Of a stretch of 64,000 nt of DNA, positions 31,373-42,207 are shown piece by piece. Under the pieces are notes generated by a model. The model was not told the origin of the DNA and did no database searches. It saw nothing but the letters and a program-made list of their open reading frames with translations. The DNA is from Torymus aiolomorphi. Its lineage: Eukaryota > Arthropoda > Insecta > Hymenoptera > Torymidae. The stretch spans positions 120,330,810 to 120,394,809 of the forward strand of contig CM070876.1 in the NCBI GenBank assembly GCA_036365515.1, given 5' to 3'. Numbering within the stretch: position 1 is the stretch's first letter; each line of letters starts with the position of its first letter. The translations under genes and the position numbers were made by a program.

Positions 31373-31866
31373 TCTAATAAATTAATCGGACCTCTAAATC
31401 TTACCTGGAGAACAGAGACAAGGAAGAAGAACATCGTAATTTTTGATAACTTGCAACCTGAAAAACAAATAGACCGCATCAGCTAAACAGCATAAAGGTA
31501 TGGAATAGTACCTGAGATGTACTCGATGGCTAATAATGCGACGTCGTATCATCGGAGACAGAAAAGAAGAAAGCCACAGACGGAGAGGATGCCGAGCTCC
31601 TATGGTCGTTGCCGTATAACGCCGGTGCCCATGCGGTATTGACGCTCGTAGATCGCCCCGCTGCTTTTACACGCATAGAAAGAGGTCCTGCGTTATTAAA
31701 GTCAAATAAACAGCTGTGCGCGTCCGAGTTCCTCTGTTCAGTATGCGCGCGTCGAACAGTGAAGAGAGTCAGCAGTGCAAGCGGAGCAGAACTCGAGCAC
31801 GCACAGTTTTTATATCGGTATCTTTCGTACACGTTGGTAGGCATGCTACGACCATGCAGACAACAG
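31373..31866 (+). repeat. Palindrome left arm, block 2
   Basis: Inverted copy of 59626-60130. It contains a GC-rich part (31590-31810) whose opposite-strand frame (31844-31530) is matched by an open frame on the other arm (59885-59616). Both are short and lack known motifs, so I take them as non-coding similarity. A possible promoter or old gene fragment cannot be excluded. Confidence 0.85.
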
Positions 31867-32190
31867 ATATGAGTAATTCCGCGATACTTTTAAAACTCGA
31901 GTTACTCTTTGATGTCTTTAAATATACTCAATATACGAATTTCTGTAAAAGGTAGGTTTCTTAAATGGGGTTAGAAGAACACTATCTTAGTACCAAAACC
32001 TGATTTAGAATGCTACAAATTACATATGGTAAAGAGAAAGGACAAAATTAAAGGCATAGTTAAGTGTTACTCGTACAAATTATTATCTTCTTTAAGCGAT
32101 TAAAAAAATGAATATTTTTAAAATTATTCGACACAAGTTTTTTTACAACTGTTTTATTACAGATTTTTGCAAAAATTGAATTTCTTTGTA

Positions 32191-32555
32191 TATCGACGGC
32201 TGAGAGGAAGAAGAATGTATCTCGGCGCGCGGATGAAGAACGATGTATCTCGGCACACGGATGAAGAACGACGTATCTCGGCGCGCGGATGAAGAACGAC
32301 GTATCTCGGAGCGAGGATGAAAAACGACGTATCTCGGCGCTCGGTTGAAGAACGACGTATCTCGCCACTATACTGGCCGTGCATTGGCCGTAAGAGATCA
32401 TCCGCGCGCCGAGATACGTCGTTCTTCAACCGAGCGCCGAGATACGTCATTCTTCATTTTCGCGGCGAGATACGTCGTTCTTGACCCGAGCGCCGAGATA
32501 CGTCGTTCTTCATCCGCGCGTCGAGATACGTTCTTCTTCCACTCAGCCGTCGATA
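32191..32555. mobile_element. 365-bp palindromic minisatellite element, TSD TA
   Basis: The ends TATCGACGGCTGAG and CTCAGCCGTCGATA are perfect inverted repeats flanked by TA on both sides. Each arm is five tandem copies of a 28-bp unit (ATGAAGAACGACGTATCTCG plus a variable GCGCGCGG part), in opposite orientation around a ~38-bp spacer near 32370. It is inserted in the 5' part of Sola-like element 1. The frames that read RRDTSFFI repeats are incidental. Confidence 0.9.
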
Positions 32556-33671
32556 TACAGCTTTTTAAAAAATGACAATGCTTTTTTTTAATTTTCTATA
32601 GCGCTAAACTCTTTGTTTTAGCATAACAAATAAAATGCTTTATTACTCATTAATGTGCCAATTATAGAATTTATTTTACATTATTTTGAATATCATTATT
32701 AAAAACGAAACTGGTTTTAAAAAACACTATTAATTGCTGGCACACCTACAAGGTCAATGAAAAGTCATTTTTTTGTGGCGTGATCAATACATTAGATCCC
32801 TTTTAAAAAAACATATCCCACGTCAAAGTTGGCAAGTAAGTATTTTTTTATTTATTTCGTTTAATTAATTATATTTCGTGCAGGCACGTAAACTCGAATT
32901 TGTATTTTTCTTAGAAATCGTTTACAATAAGCAAAATAATTACATTTCCATAAATAAAACATAATTTTGTAGGTGAAAGAAGCTACGTTATTTCGTGCTC
33001 AAAATTTGCAAATTTCCAAATTTTTAAATTTTTATATAACAAATAAACCTTGACCGAATTAAACCGTTTTAATCGTTTTAAAAAGTTTTGTGATATTTGC
33101 GAATTGACGCGCTATCAAAGTAATGTTAATGTTAATATATTTATACAGAAAAATGATCATGAATATCTAGACATTTCCGCACCTTCTTCTTATTAAGCAA
33201 TTTTTTAGTATAGGAGAGCGAGTCTAATTGCGCAGTATGATAAATTCACACACTATTAATAACTTATTTTTCGTTATATCCTGGCCGAAAGTACCACATT
33301 AGCTCCCGGCGCAAGAACGGAAGTGTGGTATTTTTGGGCCGGGTATGACGAAAAATAGTATATGAACCACGGCAGAAAAATTGTCCAGCCCACAGCTCGT
33401 GTTTCCACCATTTACACGAGCTGTAGACTGTCCAAGTTTTACCTTTCCTAGACGCGTAATATACTATTCATCATGGACTCAGTCATCATGGACATTGTGT
33501 AGAGTGACTTTACAATGTCGCTGAAAGTAGGATGAAGAAAGAAAAGTCAACAAACAGTAAATACCGCGTTTTGTTTACATCTTACACTTTTATCATGCAC
33601 GTGTTTCGATTTCACTGTCGCGGAGTTCCGAAACTCGATAAAATTGCTGCTCTTAAACAAAAGGTTTAATA
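32556..33671. other. 5' region of Sola-like element 1: no gene
   Basis: AT-rich DNA. At 33290-33480 is a GC-richer patch with inverted motifs (CACAGCTCGTGTTTCCACC and ACACGAGCTGTAGA) that may be the promoter. I see no coding frame. Confidence 0.5.
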
Positions 33672-35472
33672 ATGGATGTTAATGAAGAATAAACCAAATT
33701 GAAGTTAAGAAGGGAAAAAGTTCGTGAAAAAAAAAGAAGGAAAAAGAAAAACAAAAAAAAGAAAATCTACGTTTATAACGATTCCACGAGAAAGTGCGAA
33801 ATGAAAAAGAGAAGTCTGTAATAATGAAAACCAAAAATCTGCGTTTGCACAAATAACCTCAGGAAGTTTAGTTCCAAAATATAAACTCAAACGTAAAATG
33901 TCGAAGCTAATTAGTTGTTATTTTCAACGCAAATATTGTGACAAGAAAAATATTTCTTTAGGTCGAAATAATATTAATAAAAAGCACTCGTAAAGAAATT
34001 TAAAGATGCGGTACGCTGTTTTTTGAAAAAGAATGAGAATCCGACTATAGCTCCAGACTCAAGAGACACAATAAGTAAAAACGGTGTAATAAAAGAAAAC
34101 GATTTCTTTGTGATAATATGTACAACTTATTTAAAAAGTATTTGCAAGAAGAATCGCTAAAAATGTCAAAAGCAACTTTTTATAAATGTAAACCCTTTTG
34201 GATTATACAAAAAAAATTAACTGGTCGTGACACGTGTTTATGTAAAACCCACGCGAATTTCAATTTATTGGTTCAAAAGTTAGCATACTTGAAAGTTATA
34301 TCGAGTAATAGCTCACAAAGTTTAATTAAGGAAGTTGTTTTCGATATAAATGAAAAAGATTGTATGTATAGGCAATGCCCACGATGTAAAAATAGGCGTG
34401 CGAAAACTGTTAATGATGAAACAGTTTCATTTTATTATCAGTGGGTAACCGAGCGAGTTGAGAGAATAGGTGCAAAAAATAAAATGTTTGATGTGAATGT
34501 AACCTCTAAAAAGAAAATAACATCTCCTATCTGTGACATAGTTAATGAAATTAATTCAAAGCTACCATTATTTCTAAAGCATGTTTATGGCATGAGACAT
34601 CAATTTACGTTCATACAAAATAGTAAATTAGATTTAAAGTCTGACGAGGTTCTAGTTACAATTGATTTTTCCGAAAATTATAGCAGTAAATATGCTAGTG
34701 AGATCCAGGCAATTCATTTCGGAGCTTCCAAGAAGCAATTAACACTGCATACTGGAGTTTTTTATTATAGGTTATTCTCCAGTAAAGAGGTGAAATGCAT
34801 TTCATTTTGTACTGTATCAGAGTATTTGAGACACGATGCTTCAGCTATTTGGGTACAGCCAGTATTTAAATTAATAAAGTCCACAGTTCCTAATGTTAAT
34901 GTCATTCACTTCCAAAGCGATGGTCCGACCACGCAGTATAAAAACAAGACAAATTTTCAACTTTTCCAATATCATTGCGAGAGATGGCGGCTCAAAAAAG
35001 CCTCATGGAATTTCACTACTCCTGAACATGGAAAAAGTAGCGCAGATGCGACTGGCACCTCAGACGAATGTGCGATCAAGCAATTATGTCTGGTAAAGAC
35101 ATCACATCTGTTGAAGATATTTTAAAAGTTATGACTGAAAATCCAGATAATAAAATACACATTTATCCCGTGACTGTTGCTCAAATAGAAACAATAGATA
35201 AAGTAGTGAATACAGAAGTAAAATCAGCACCATATTCACAAAAAATATTCCAAATTGTTTGGAACCAGGAAAATTTTAAGGTGTTATTTCTCAATCACCT
35301 TTCTTGTTGGGAATGTATTGATTGTCCTCTGTGCCAATATTTTTCCTTATTAACTACGGGTTGGAATCCTGATAGTACAAAAAAAATTAAAGTACTAGGG
35401 AAGTCTGAAAAAAATAAATCAGAGAGAAATAAAAGAAAAACAAAAAAGGTTAAGACTAAGAAGTCAGAGTAA
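33672..35472 (+). pseudogene. Sola-like transposase 1
   Basis: The main frame (34118 to ~35085) has KATFYKCKPFWI, a cysteine cluster (CMYRQCPRCKNRR), then VTIDFSENYSSKY, FQSDGPTTQYKNKTNF and TPEHGKSSADATGT. These three Asp/His-Gly-Lys blocks align in order with the transposase at 53111-54979 and look like a DDE/D catalytic set. After a frameshift near 35085 the C-terminus (GKDITSVEDILKVM ... WECIDCPLCQYF, then a Lys-rich tail) runs to 35472. Upstream, 33672-34117 holds a basic start and decayed sequence (NPTIAPDSRDTISKNGV) in other frames. Confidence 0.75.
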
Positions 35473-35553
35473 AGTGGTACTTTTTCCGCGGACTTTACGC
35501 TTATACCACAGCGAAAATAATTATTTTTATATATTAATTATGTTGTTAATTAT

Positions 35554-36959
35554 TGTCACGGGGTGGATTTTTGGACTAAGGCACGTTTCACCTGCGTACC
35601 TTAGCGGTTCAATTCCATATCTCTCGGTTCAACTCCCTGAGATTAAGTAGACAGATTAGGTAACAGACGCTACTACGTCGTGCAATGTTAACCTAATCTG
35701 GTGACTTACCGTGCAACACGCAAGTCGACGACTTGCGCTTTGTTTCTCACCAGTGACTCGAACTCTCCTCTCGTTCACTGGTTCGTGTGCCGGCTGCTCA
35801 GATGAAACGATACGTATTCCCTTACGTAACGACCGCGGAGGCGGCGGGGAACGGAGAATGACTAGGTCGCGAAATAACAACTCGAGCAGTTAAAGTTAAT
35901 AATAAAGGGCTATGATTTATTAAATAAAAGAAGTTGTGGTTTGATAATAGATCAGAAATACAAAAGAATTGAATTTCGATTCGCGTATTCCCTATCTAAA
36001 CAGTGCGCCAGCACGTTACCTCTGACGTCAGCTGCCTCGGAGACAGACGTCACGCTCACGGTAATTTACGCCGCGCACGTGGGGTATAATACGCCTTACG
36101 TGTGCGGTACTCTACGCGCGCGCTCACCGAGTAAAGCGGCGAAGTGAGAGAGCAGTCGCGATCGCCGCGCGACACACACACGTATAAGTGTGAGAGAGAG
36201 GGTAGATGGCGGGTTTACACGTGTGCGCAACTGTTGTGCACACTCACCGGCTTTGAAATAGCCGGTGGTTTGACCTCGCGTTTAACCTTGATGAAGCGCG
36301 AACCCGAGGCCCACACTCTCTCCTCACACTTGCTCTCTCCGCACTAGAGCGCCTATTCGACACCGTTGTCCAGGTACGACGAGCCTGGACGAGCAGTTAC
36401 GCGTTATTACTCGCGTTGCGGATGATGCGTGCATGCTTATCATATTAGGTCTTCGGCGAATTTGACTCGGTGGCCTAGCATCCTCGCGTGCATCCTCTCG
36501 ACTCATCTGGCATCGTAGCTCGGTTCTTCATGATCTCTCGAACTGTAGCAACGCCAGGCGATCGGCTCTTGTGCTCGCGGAAGTCACTTTTATTCACAGT
36601 ACGGCAGGTAGAATCAGCATGCCGTACAGTCTCGGTATACTTCACGTACTTCCCACGTAAGTACGTGAAGTTACACTTCTTCGGTGGAGTAAATGGCCTC
36701 AGTAAAGCACACTACTTCTTTACTGAGGTTGAGCGCGTGACAAAACACATTGTCACTCGCGAAATTCGGGATAACAAAATGCGCGAACTCGCACGCGTGT
36801 ATCTCTCACGAGCGGTAACAACAAGATGGAAGCCGGGCTCTCTCGCGCCGGCTCGCTCCTCGTCTCGTCGATGCAGCTCCAATACTGCATCGACGCGCCC
36901 TCTAGCGTTCGCTATCACGAACTTACTAATTATCGACGTCGGTACGGCAGGCCGTGACA
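35554..36959. mobile_element. Candidate solo LTR, 1406 bp, TSD TTAT
   Basis: It starts TGTCACGGGG and ends GGCCGTGACA, giving an 8-bp inverted end TGTCACGG/CCGTGACA. It is flanked by TTAT on both sides (35550-35553, 36960-36963). A TATA-like GGGTATAATACG lies near 36078 and the body is GC-rich, unlike its surroundings. No internal coding domain is present. The ends and 4-bp duplication fit a Gypsy LTR left by recombination between the two LTRs of one element. Confidence 0.75.
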
Positions 36960-36963
36960 TTAT

Positions 36964-37418
36964 TTAAAATATATTTTTTTTAATAATAAATTATAATTAT
37001 ATATAATATATCCTTTTTATTTATGTAATATTGTATTATGAAAATTCATGTAATAAAATAAAAATATTTATGTAATAAAATTATATTGTAATAATAAGAT
37101 ACATAATAATAATAATCATAATAATAATAATAAATAATTACATTGAATAATTATATTGTAATAATATTTATTTATGTAATAAAATTTATGAAATTTATGT
37201 ATTAAATTTATGTAATTTTGTGTAATTTCAATTTTTAATTTGACGATTCAGTTTTTTTCTGTTATAAAAAATGTCTTTGAAAAAAAATGAGTAACGCTAC
37301 CACTTTTTCACTATTTGAAGTCTAGAAAATAAAGAAACAAGTCATATGAAGGTGTGCTCTTCATTTTTATTTCCAATTTCTTTCTAGCTCAAATTTTAAA
37401 AGTTCGGCGGAATTACTC
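36964..37418. other. AT-rich 3' part of Sola-like element 1: no gene
   Basis: Very AT-rich with many TAATAATAA and TTATGTAAT motifs. Only the terminal inverted repeat (ending 37418) is recognisable. Confidence 0.6.
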
Positions 37419-37584
37419 ATATACGGGTGACAGGCTAGGCTATGACTCTTGCTTGAATAAAAATGTTTTGTCATTATGCTGCAATACGTTACATACAAAC
37501 ATATTGCAGTAATAACAGTAAGTAAAACATAATAGCTATCCTTTTAACATTTTTTTCTTAACAGAAAATTGCTTTTGTATTTTA

Positions 37585-38379
37585 CGAGGGGTGTTCGAAA
37601 AGTAAGTTTCCCTAGTCTGCCGTTTTGCCCCAGCATCATCTAGCGAGCTGGGACCGAACATAGTTTTAGTTTAGGATATACCGATAAGAGCGGAACCGGT
37701 CTTAGCTACCGAAAAAATTTTTTTCATCGGTACCGGCTCGGAAACCATGGAGCTACCTGTGAAAAACGTGTCCACCTGTGAGTTGCGTGCAGTTATTCGC
37801 TTTTTAACTGTAAAAGGGCTTAATGGCTTAATAACGAAGGTGTTCTGTTGATTGATTTTCTTGAATCCGGTACCACGATAAATGCAGATCGTTACTGTGA
37901 AGTGCTAAATAAACTTAAAAGTGCCGTTAAACGAAAGCGTGCTGGAAAATTATCGAGAAAAGTGTTGCTTTTTCACGACAATGCACGGCCTCATTCAGCA
38001 AAAAAAACACAAACCTTACTGGAAAAATTCAAATGGGAAATTTTTGATCACCCACCCTACTCTCCAGATCTCGCACCAAGTGACTTTTTTCTTTTTCCTA
38101 AATTAAAGGAAAGTTTGGGTGGCCATCACTTCAATTCAAATGATGAAGTGAAAGACATCGTTAAATTATTCTTTAAAAAACAGGGCACGGATTTTTATAA
38201 ACAAGGTTTGTCAAAGCTTGAGAACAGATATAAAAAATGTATTCAAGTCCAAGCGGACTATGTAGAAAAATAGTTTATAAGTTATAAGTCAAACAATAAA
38301 TACATATGTTACTTTAACCTAAAAATTGTGTTTTGCTTTTTTCCCGGAGCAGGGAAACTTACGTTTTGAACACCCCTCG
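37585..38379 (+). mobile_element. Internally deleted mariner, TSD TA
   Basis: The inverted ends CGAGGGGTGTTCGAAAAGTA and its imperfect complement (AGGGAAACTTACGTTTTGAA then CACCCCTCG) enclose 795 bp, against about 1.3 kb for an intact mariner. TA flanks both sides, and the right palindrome arm has the empty site (minus-strand GTATTTTAATTAC, ~59470-59485). Confidence 0.95.
37747..38273 (+). pseudogene. Mariner transposase, deleted N-terminal half
   Basis: The ATG at 37747 opens MELPVKNVSTCELRAVIRFL, the start of the HTH domain. About 0.5 kb is then missing and the frame resumes LIDFLESGTTINADRY. The second catalytic Asp is in LLFHDNARPHSA and the third in YSPDLAPSDFFLFP, the mariner D,D34D spacing type. 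The segment with most of the HTH and the first Asp is lost, so the protein cannot work. Confidence 0.9.
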
Positions 38380-38381
38380 TA

Positions 38382-39968
38382 ATTACTTTTACAATATGCC
38401 TGCGCTAAAAAAACTAAAGTTCTAGACATTTTTAGCTTTATTTTGAAAATTGTCTTGAAAAAACCCACTTTTTAAAACGGCAACTATTTAACTTTAGAAA
38501 GTCTTAAATATTATTTCAAAAATAGAAAATAAAACTAGAGGAAACGAGCTTTCATTTACCTTTTTAAGAATTAAAAAATGTCGATTTCTTATAAAGTTAT
38601 GAAAGTTTAAAATAAAGTATCGAAAATGCACTGTTTGATCCCAAAAATTCACTGTTCCACTGCCTGCGTATTTTGGTGCACTTTCGATGCTCAAATTTAA
38701 ACTTTCATAACTTTGGAAGAAATGGACATTTTTTACTTCTTAAGAAAGCAAATGAAAACTCATTTTCTCTACTTTTATTTTCTATTTTTGAAATGATATT
38801 CAAAACTTTCTAATGTTAAATAGTTACTGTTTTAAGAGATATTTTTCAAAACTTTTTTCAAAATAAAGCTAAAAATTTCCAGAAAGTTAGTTCTTTTGAG
38901 CGTTAGGGTCTAATATTGCAGCTTTCTTCATATTTCTATATAAAAAACCTATCCCAAAGTTTCAGCCGAATCCGTGATCCGGATCCCTGACCCTTTCCTA
39001 GTGAGTTACTTAATTAAATTGTTACTAAATTCACTTAAGAGTCTCTGAGGAGGAGCCGGAGCGGGATCGAAACGTTGGGAAATTAAGCAATTTGGTGGTA
39101 GGGGGCAGTCAGATAGTCCTTTGCTAATAAAGTTTTTTTTTCAGGTTTTAATTAAGTTTTTATTTCAGATTCTGCGGGGGTGATTATTAACAAGGGCAAT
39201 CTCACTGCCATTAATATTAATTATTTTAATTTAATTTATAAAACTGTAGGACCGATGGAACAATTCTCATCATTTGATAGTAAGTTGCAGTCGACATAAG
39301 TAATATTTTTAATGATAAATTCAGTTGCTATAAATAAAGTGAGTTGTCGTAACATTATCTTTCTAAATAATATCTTCGAAAAAACACATAACTAATGTAA
39401 TAAATATATGTCAGTAAAAAGAAGAAAAATTATTTTGCACTTTTACTCTCAGACATTGACATTTATTTAGCATAAGCATTAGCAAATGTTCAGTCAAAGT
39501 ATAAAATTAATTTTTTTTACTTTTCCTCACAATCATATGTCATTACATGATATTGAATCATTATAACTACTATTCCAAAAATCTAGACTTTGGTTACTGA
39601 AATGAAAAAGAAAAAAATAAGATTATTAGAGAAAGCCAAATGTTCAGTGAGCGTACCGCTATATGTATGAAAACGAAAAAACTTGTAATCGGTTTCCAGT
39701 TGAGCAATGACTGCTAGAGCTTTGATATGTAGCATGGTAGTATATAAAATGACATATGATTGCATAATAGCTACGAAAAAAAAATTAGAAAACTTTATTT
39801 TATATTTTCACTTTAAGACAGATTGACCATGTTAAGTCAATTTCAACATTTCAATATCCAAAGTGCCAAATAAATTTTTCCAATTTTTTTAATATATAGA
39901 TATTATACAATTATACCATTATATCACATGCTGGTCCAAATATTAAAGCTATAGCTTTCGTACGTTGC
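38382..39968 (+). repeat. Palindrome left arm, blocks 4-5
   Basis: Pairs with 58308-59455 and 49085-49371 on the other arm. Inside the block, 38400-38680 and 38700-38900 are themselves inverted copies. It also contains CTGAGGA (39045) and CGAAACGTTGGG (39068) near 39000-39080. No coding sequence is seen. Confidence 0.85.
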
Positions 39969-40279
39969 CTGGATGCTTTCCTGACTCAGTTGGTGACTAT
40001 TCTGCAGGGAGTCGCTGAATTCATCGCCTGCAGTTACTTCTCTTCGAGCAGTCAATGTGGTGAATTCTCATCTGATTCGCCGTGGGAGCTTTCGCAGCCA
40101 CAGTCAACGACACACCCTTCTACGCATAGTAGCATAAGTATTGTAATTTAGCTTAAGTCCTAGCTGTAAGAAATTGCCTTTACTCTAATACTACCTTCGG
40201 GGAAATAGTAGAGTAACTTACTAATTCACTCAGATTAAATAGTCAAATTTGTTACTAGTCTAAATAACTTGATCTCAAA

Positions 40280-41098
40280 ATGGAGACGTTTCATGCTAAG
40301 CAGATGGAGCTTCAAGTTAAAATTGCAAATTCTTTTAAAAATTTCAAATCTAAGCGTAAAGATAACATGACGAAAGCTTATGCAGAATCGCGTTTAGCCG
40401 GACTTGAAGCAAATTATACGACTTTTCGTGAGAATCACGAGAAACTCATGCTCATTGAAGGTCTTGATAAGAAACATGCCTATTTTACAACTAATCTCTG
40501 TAATCTGGTTGAACATAGTTTCTACGACCGCAGAGGAGATTTTCTTGACTTCTTAGAATCTATTAAAACTAGAGATGCTGGTCAAAGTTCTTTTAATTCA
40601 AATGCTGCCCCAGTTACTACAGGTTCAGTCCAATCAACTAACGTCTCGTTTCAATCTTTACCAAAGATAGATTTACCAAAATTTTCAGGTAAATTCTCTG
40701 ATTGGGAGAATTTTAGGGATGTCTTTCGCTCAGTCATACATCGTCGCGAAGATTTAACGCCAGTTTTAAAATTGCATTATCTTCGCACTCACCTCGCAGG
40801 AGAGGCACTTGTGAAAATTAAATCTCTTTCCATTTCGGGTGATAATTATGAACAAGCATGGACAGCACTAATCGAGTATTACGAAAATCAACGTCGAATT
40901 TTTAGCTCTCATATTTCAGAAATTTTCTCAGTCAAAGCCATGAAGGCACATACTTCGTTGGAAATTAAGCGAATTTATAGGGAAATTTTCAATCCCATCG
41001 CTAGTCTGGCATCCCTTGATAGAGCTGATTCGTTGGGTAGTGATTTAATCGTACATTTTACGCTGAATCGCCTTGATTTAAATACTCGTAAAGAATAG
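40280..41098 (+). CDS. gag: BEL/Pao gag (DUF1759-type)
   Basis: The ATG at 40280 has a good context (AAAATGG) and opens METFHAKQMELQVKIANSF, a helical N-terminus. The DUF1759-type block is clear: LPKIDLPKFSGKFSDWENF, DVFRSVIHRREDLTPVLKL and LRTHLAGEALVKIKS. The frame is closed by a TAG at 41096 but continues in frame (HLGDSIDPPTMEQLQAFLR), so the stop is a single point change within a larger polyprotein. Confidence 0.9.
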   Translation: METFHAKQMELQVKIANSFKNFKSKRKDNMTKAYAESRLAGLEANYTTFRENHEKLMLIEGLDKKHAYFTTNLCNLVEHSFYDRRGDFLDFLESIKTRDAGQSSFNSNAAPVTTGSVQSTNVSFQSLPKIDLPKFSGKFSDWENFRDVFRSVIHRREDLTPVLKLHYLRTHLAGEALVKIKSLSISGDNYEQAWTALIEYYENQRRIFSSHISEIFSVKAMKAHTSLEIKRIYREIFNPIASLASLDRADSLGSDLIVHFTLNRLDLNTRKE

Positions 41099-41134
41099 CA
41101 AAAGCATCTAGGTGATAGTATCGATCCTCCGACA

Positions 41135-42133
41135 ATGGAACAACTTCAAGCATTTCTTCGAAGTCAAACCCTCACTCTAGAGGCCATCGAGGCTGGCACC
41201 AGAACTTCTTCGAATAACAATCCTAAAACTCCATCACCCAACTCAAAATCGCGTAAGCCAGAACATGACAATGCTCATACAGCTTATTCTCATCAAGCGT
41301 CTCCTCAAAACGCGAAAAACAATCAGAAACGGAAATGTTTGCTATGTAATGAGCCGCATTACATAAATCGCTGTGAACAGTTTCTTAATAAGACGATTCC
41401 CGAACGGAAAGAGTGTCTTAAATCTTTCAATCTTTGCTTTAATTGTTTTGGGAAGCACCATATAAAAAATTGTACTTCCACGTATCGATGCTTTCTTTGC
41501 AAAGCTAAGCATCACACTTTGGTGCACACTGACAGCAATCAAGTAATCAGTTCATCGCAGACTGATCAGATTGACTCAGTGTCAAGCGCCTTTAGCCCAA
41601 ACTGTGGCAATCTCGTCTTTTCAGTAGACGATCAATCTGCTTCTCAAGCAGACTCCCACCAGAGTGGGGTAAGTACTATATGTACAGGAGTACTTTTAGC
41701 TACCGCTAGGGTTAACGCCCTTGGTCCTAACGGAATCAAAATTCAAGTTCGTGCGCTAATCGATCCTGGATCTCAAATCTCACATGTTACACAAGCTTTG
41801 TGTAACATTCTTTCTCTAAATTGTAGAACCAGTCACACGCACATTCAAGGTATAGGTGAAAAGAGAGCTGCCGTGTCTTCTAAGGTAGCTCGTCTTTCTA
41901 TACAACCTCATTTTGATTCAACTTATTCTCTAGAAGTTGATGCGATAATCTTGCCAAGATTATCTTCGTATAAGCCTCCCGTTGTAGGTGGTATTTTGAA
42001 CCTCGAATACTTGAGAGGGCTGCAGACCCCAAGTACTTCGAACTTTCACGTATCGATCTTCTTCTCGGTGCAAGCGCTGATGCGCAAATCATTCAAGGTC
42101 AAATTGTTAAGGGTCAAAGCCTTCAGCCGATAG
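41135..42133 (+). pseudogene. BEL/Pao zinc knuckles and protease
   Basis: Continues the gag frame. Cysteine-rich blocks CLLCNEPHYINRC, FNLCFNCFGKHHIKNC and CFLCKAKHHTLVH are the triple zinc region of BEL/Pao elements. The protease follows: VRALIDPGSQISHVTQAL, where DPGS replaces the usual DSGS. A frameshift near 42040 ends the useful frame. The true continuation (IDLLLGASADAQIIQGQ) is in frame 1. Confidence 0.85.
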
Positions 42134-42207
42134 CACTAAGCTCTAAATTCGGTTGGCTTTTAACAGGCAATATTTCCACTTCAATCCCAGAAATAGAGCC
42201 AGACCCT

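Larger units (their letters stand above)
31871..37418 (+). mobile_element. Sola-like DNA transposon 1, TSD ATAT
   Basis: Ends GAGTAATTCCGC and GCGGAATTACTC form an inverted repeat of about 27 bp. ATAT flanks both sides (31867-31870, 37419-37422). The right palindrome arm has the empty site with a single ATAT (minus-strand CAGATATACGGG near 59625). It carries a DDE-type transposase gene on the plus strand. Two later insertions sit in it (32191-32555 and 35554-36959). A reading with TA duplication and one more base at each end is equally possible. Confidence 0.85.

Noticed and set aside
31530..31955. Gene suggested by twin frames here and at 59616-59885
   Set aside because: Same explanation: inverted arms. 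The frames are short and overlap on both strands.
32191..32555. CRISPR-like array
   Set aside because: Units are head-to-tail without unique spacers, then inverted, in a eukaryotic TE.
32060..32575. Frames encoding repeated RRDTSFFI-type peptides
   Set aside because: They follow the 28-bp minisatellite on both strands and break at its ends.
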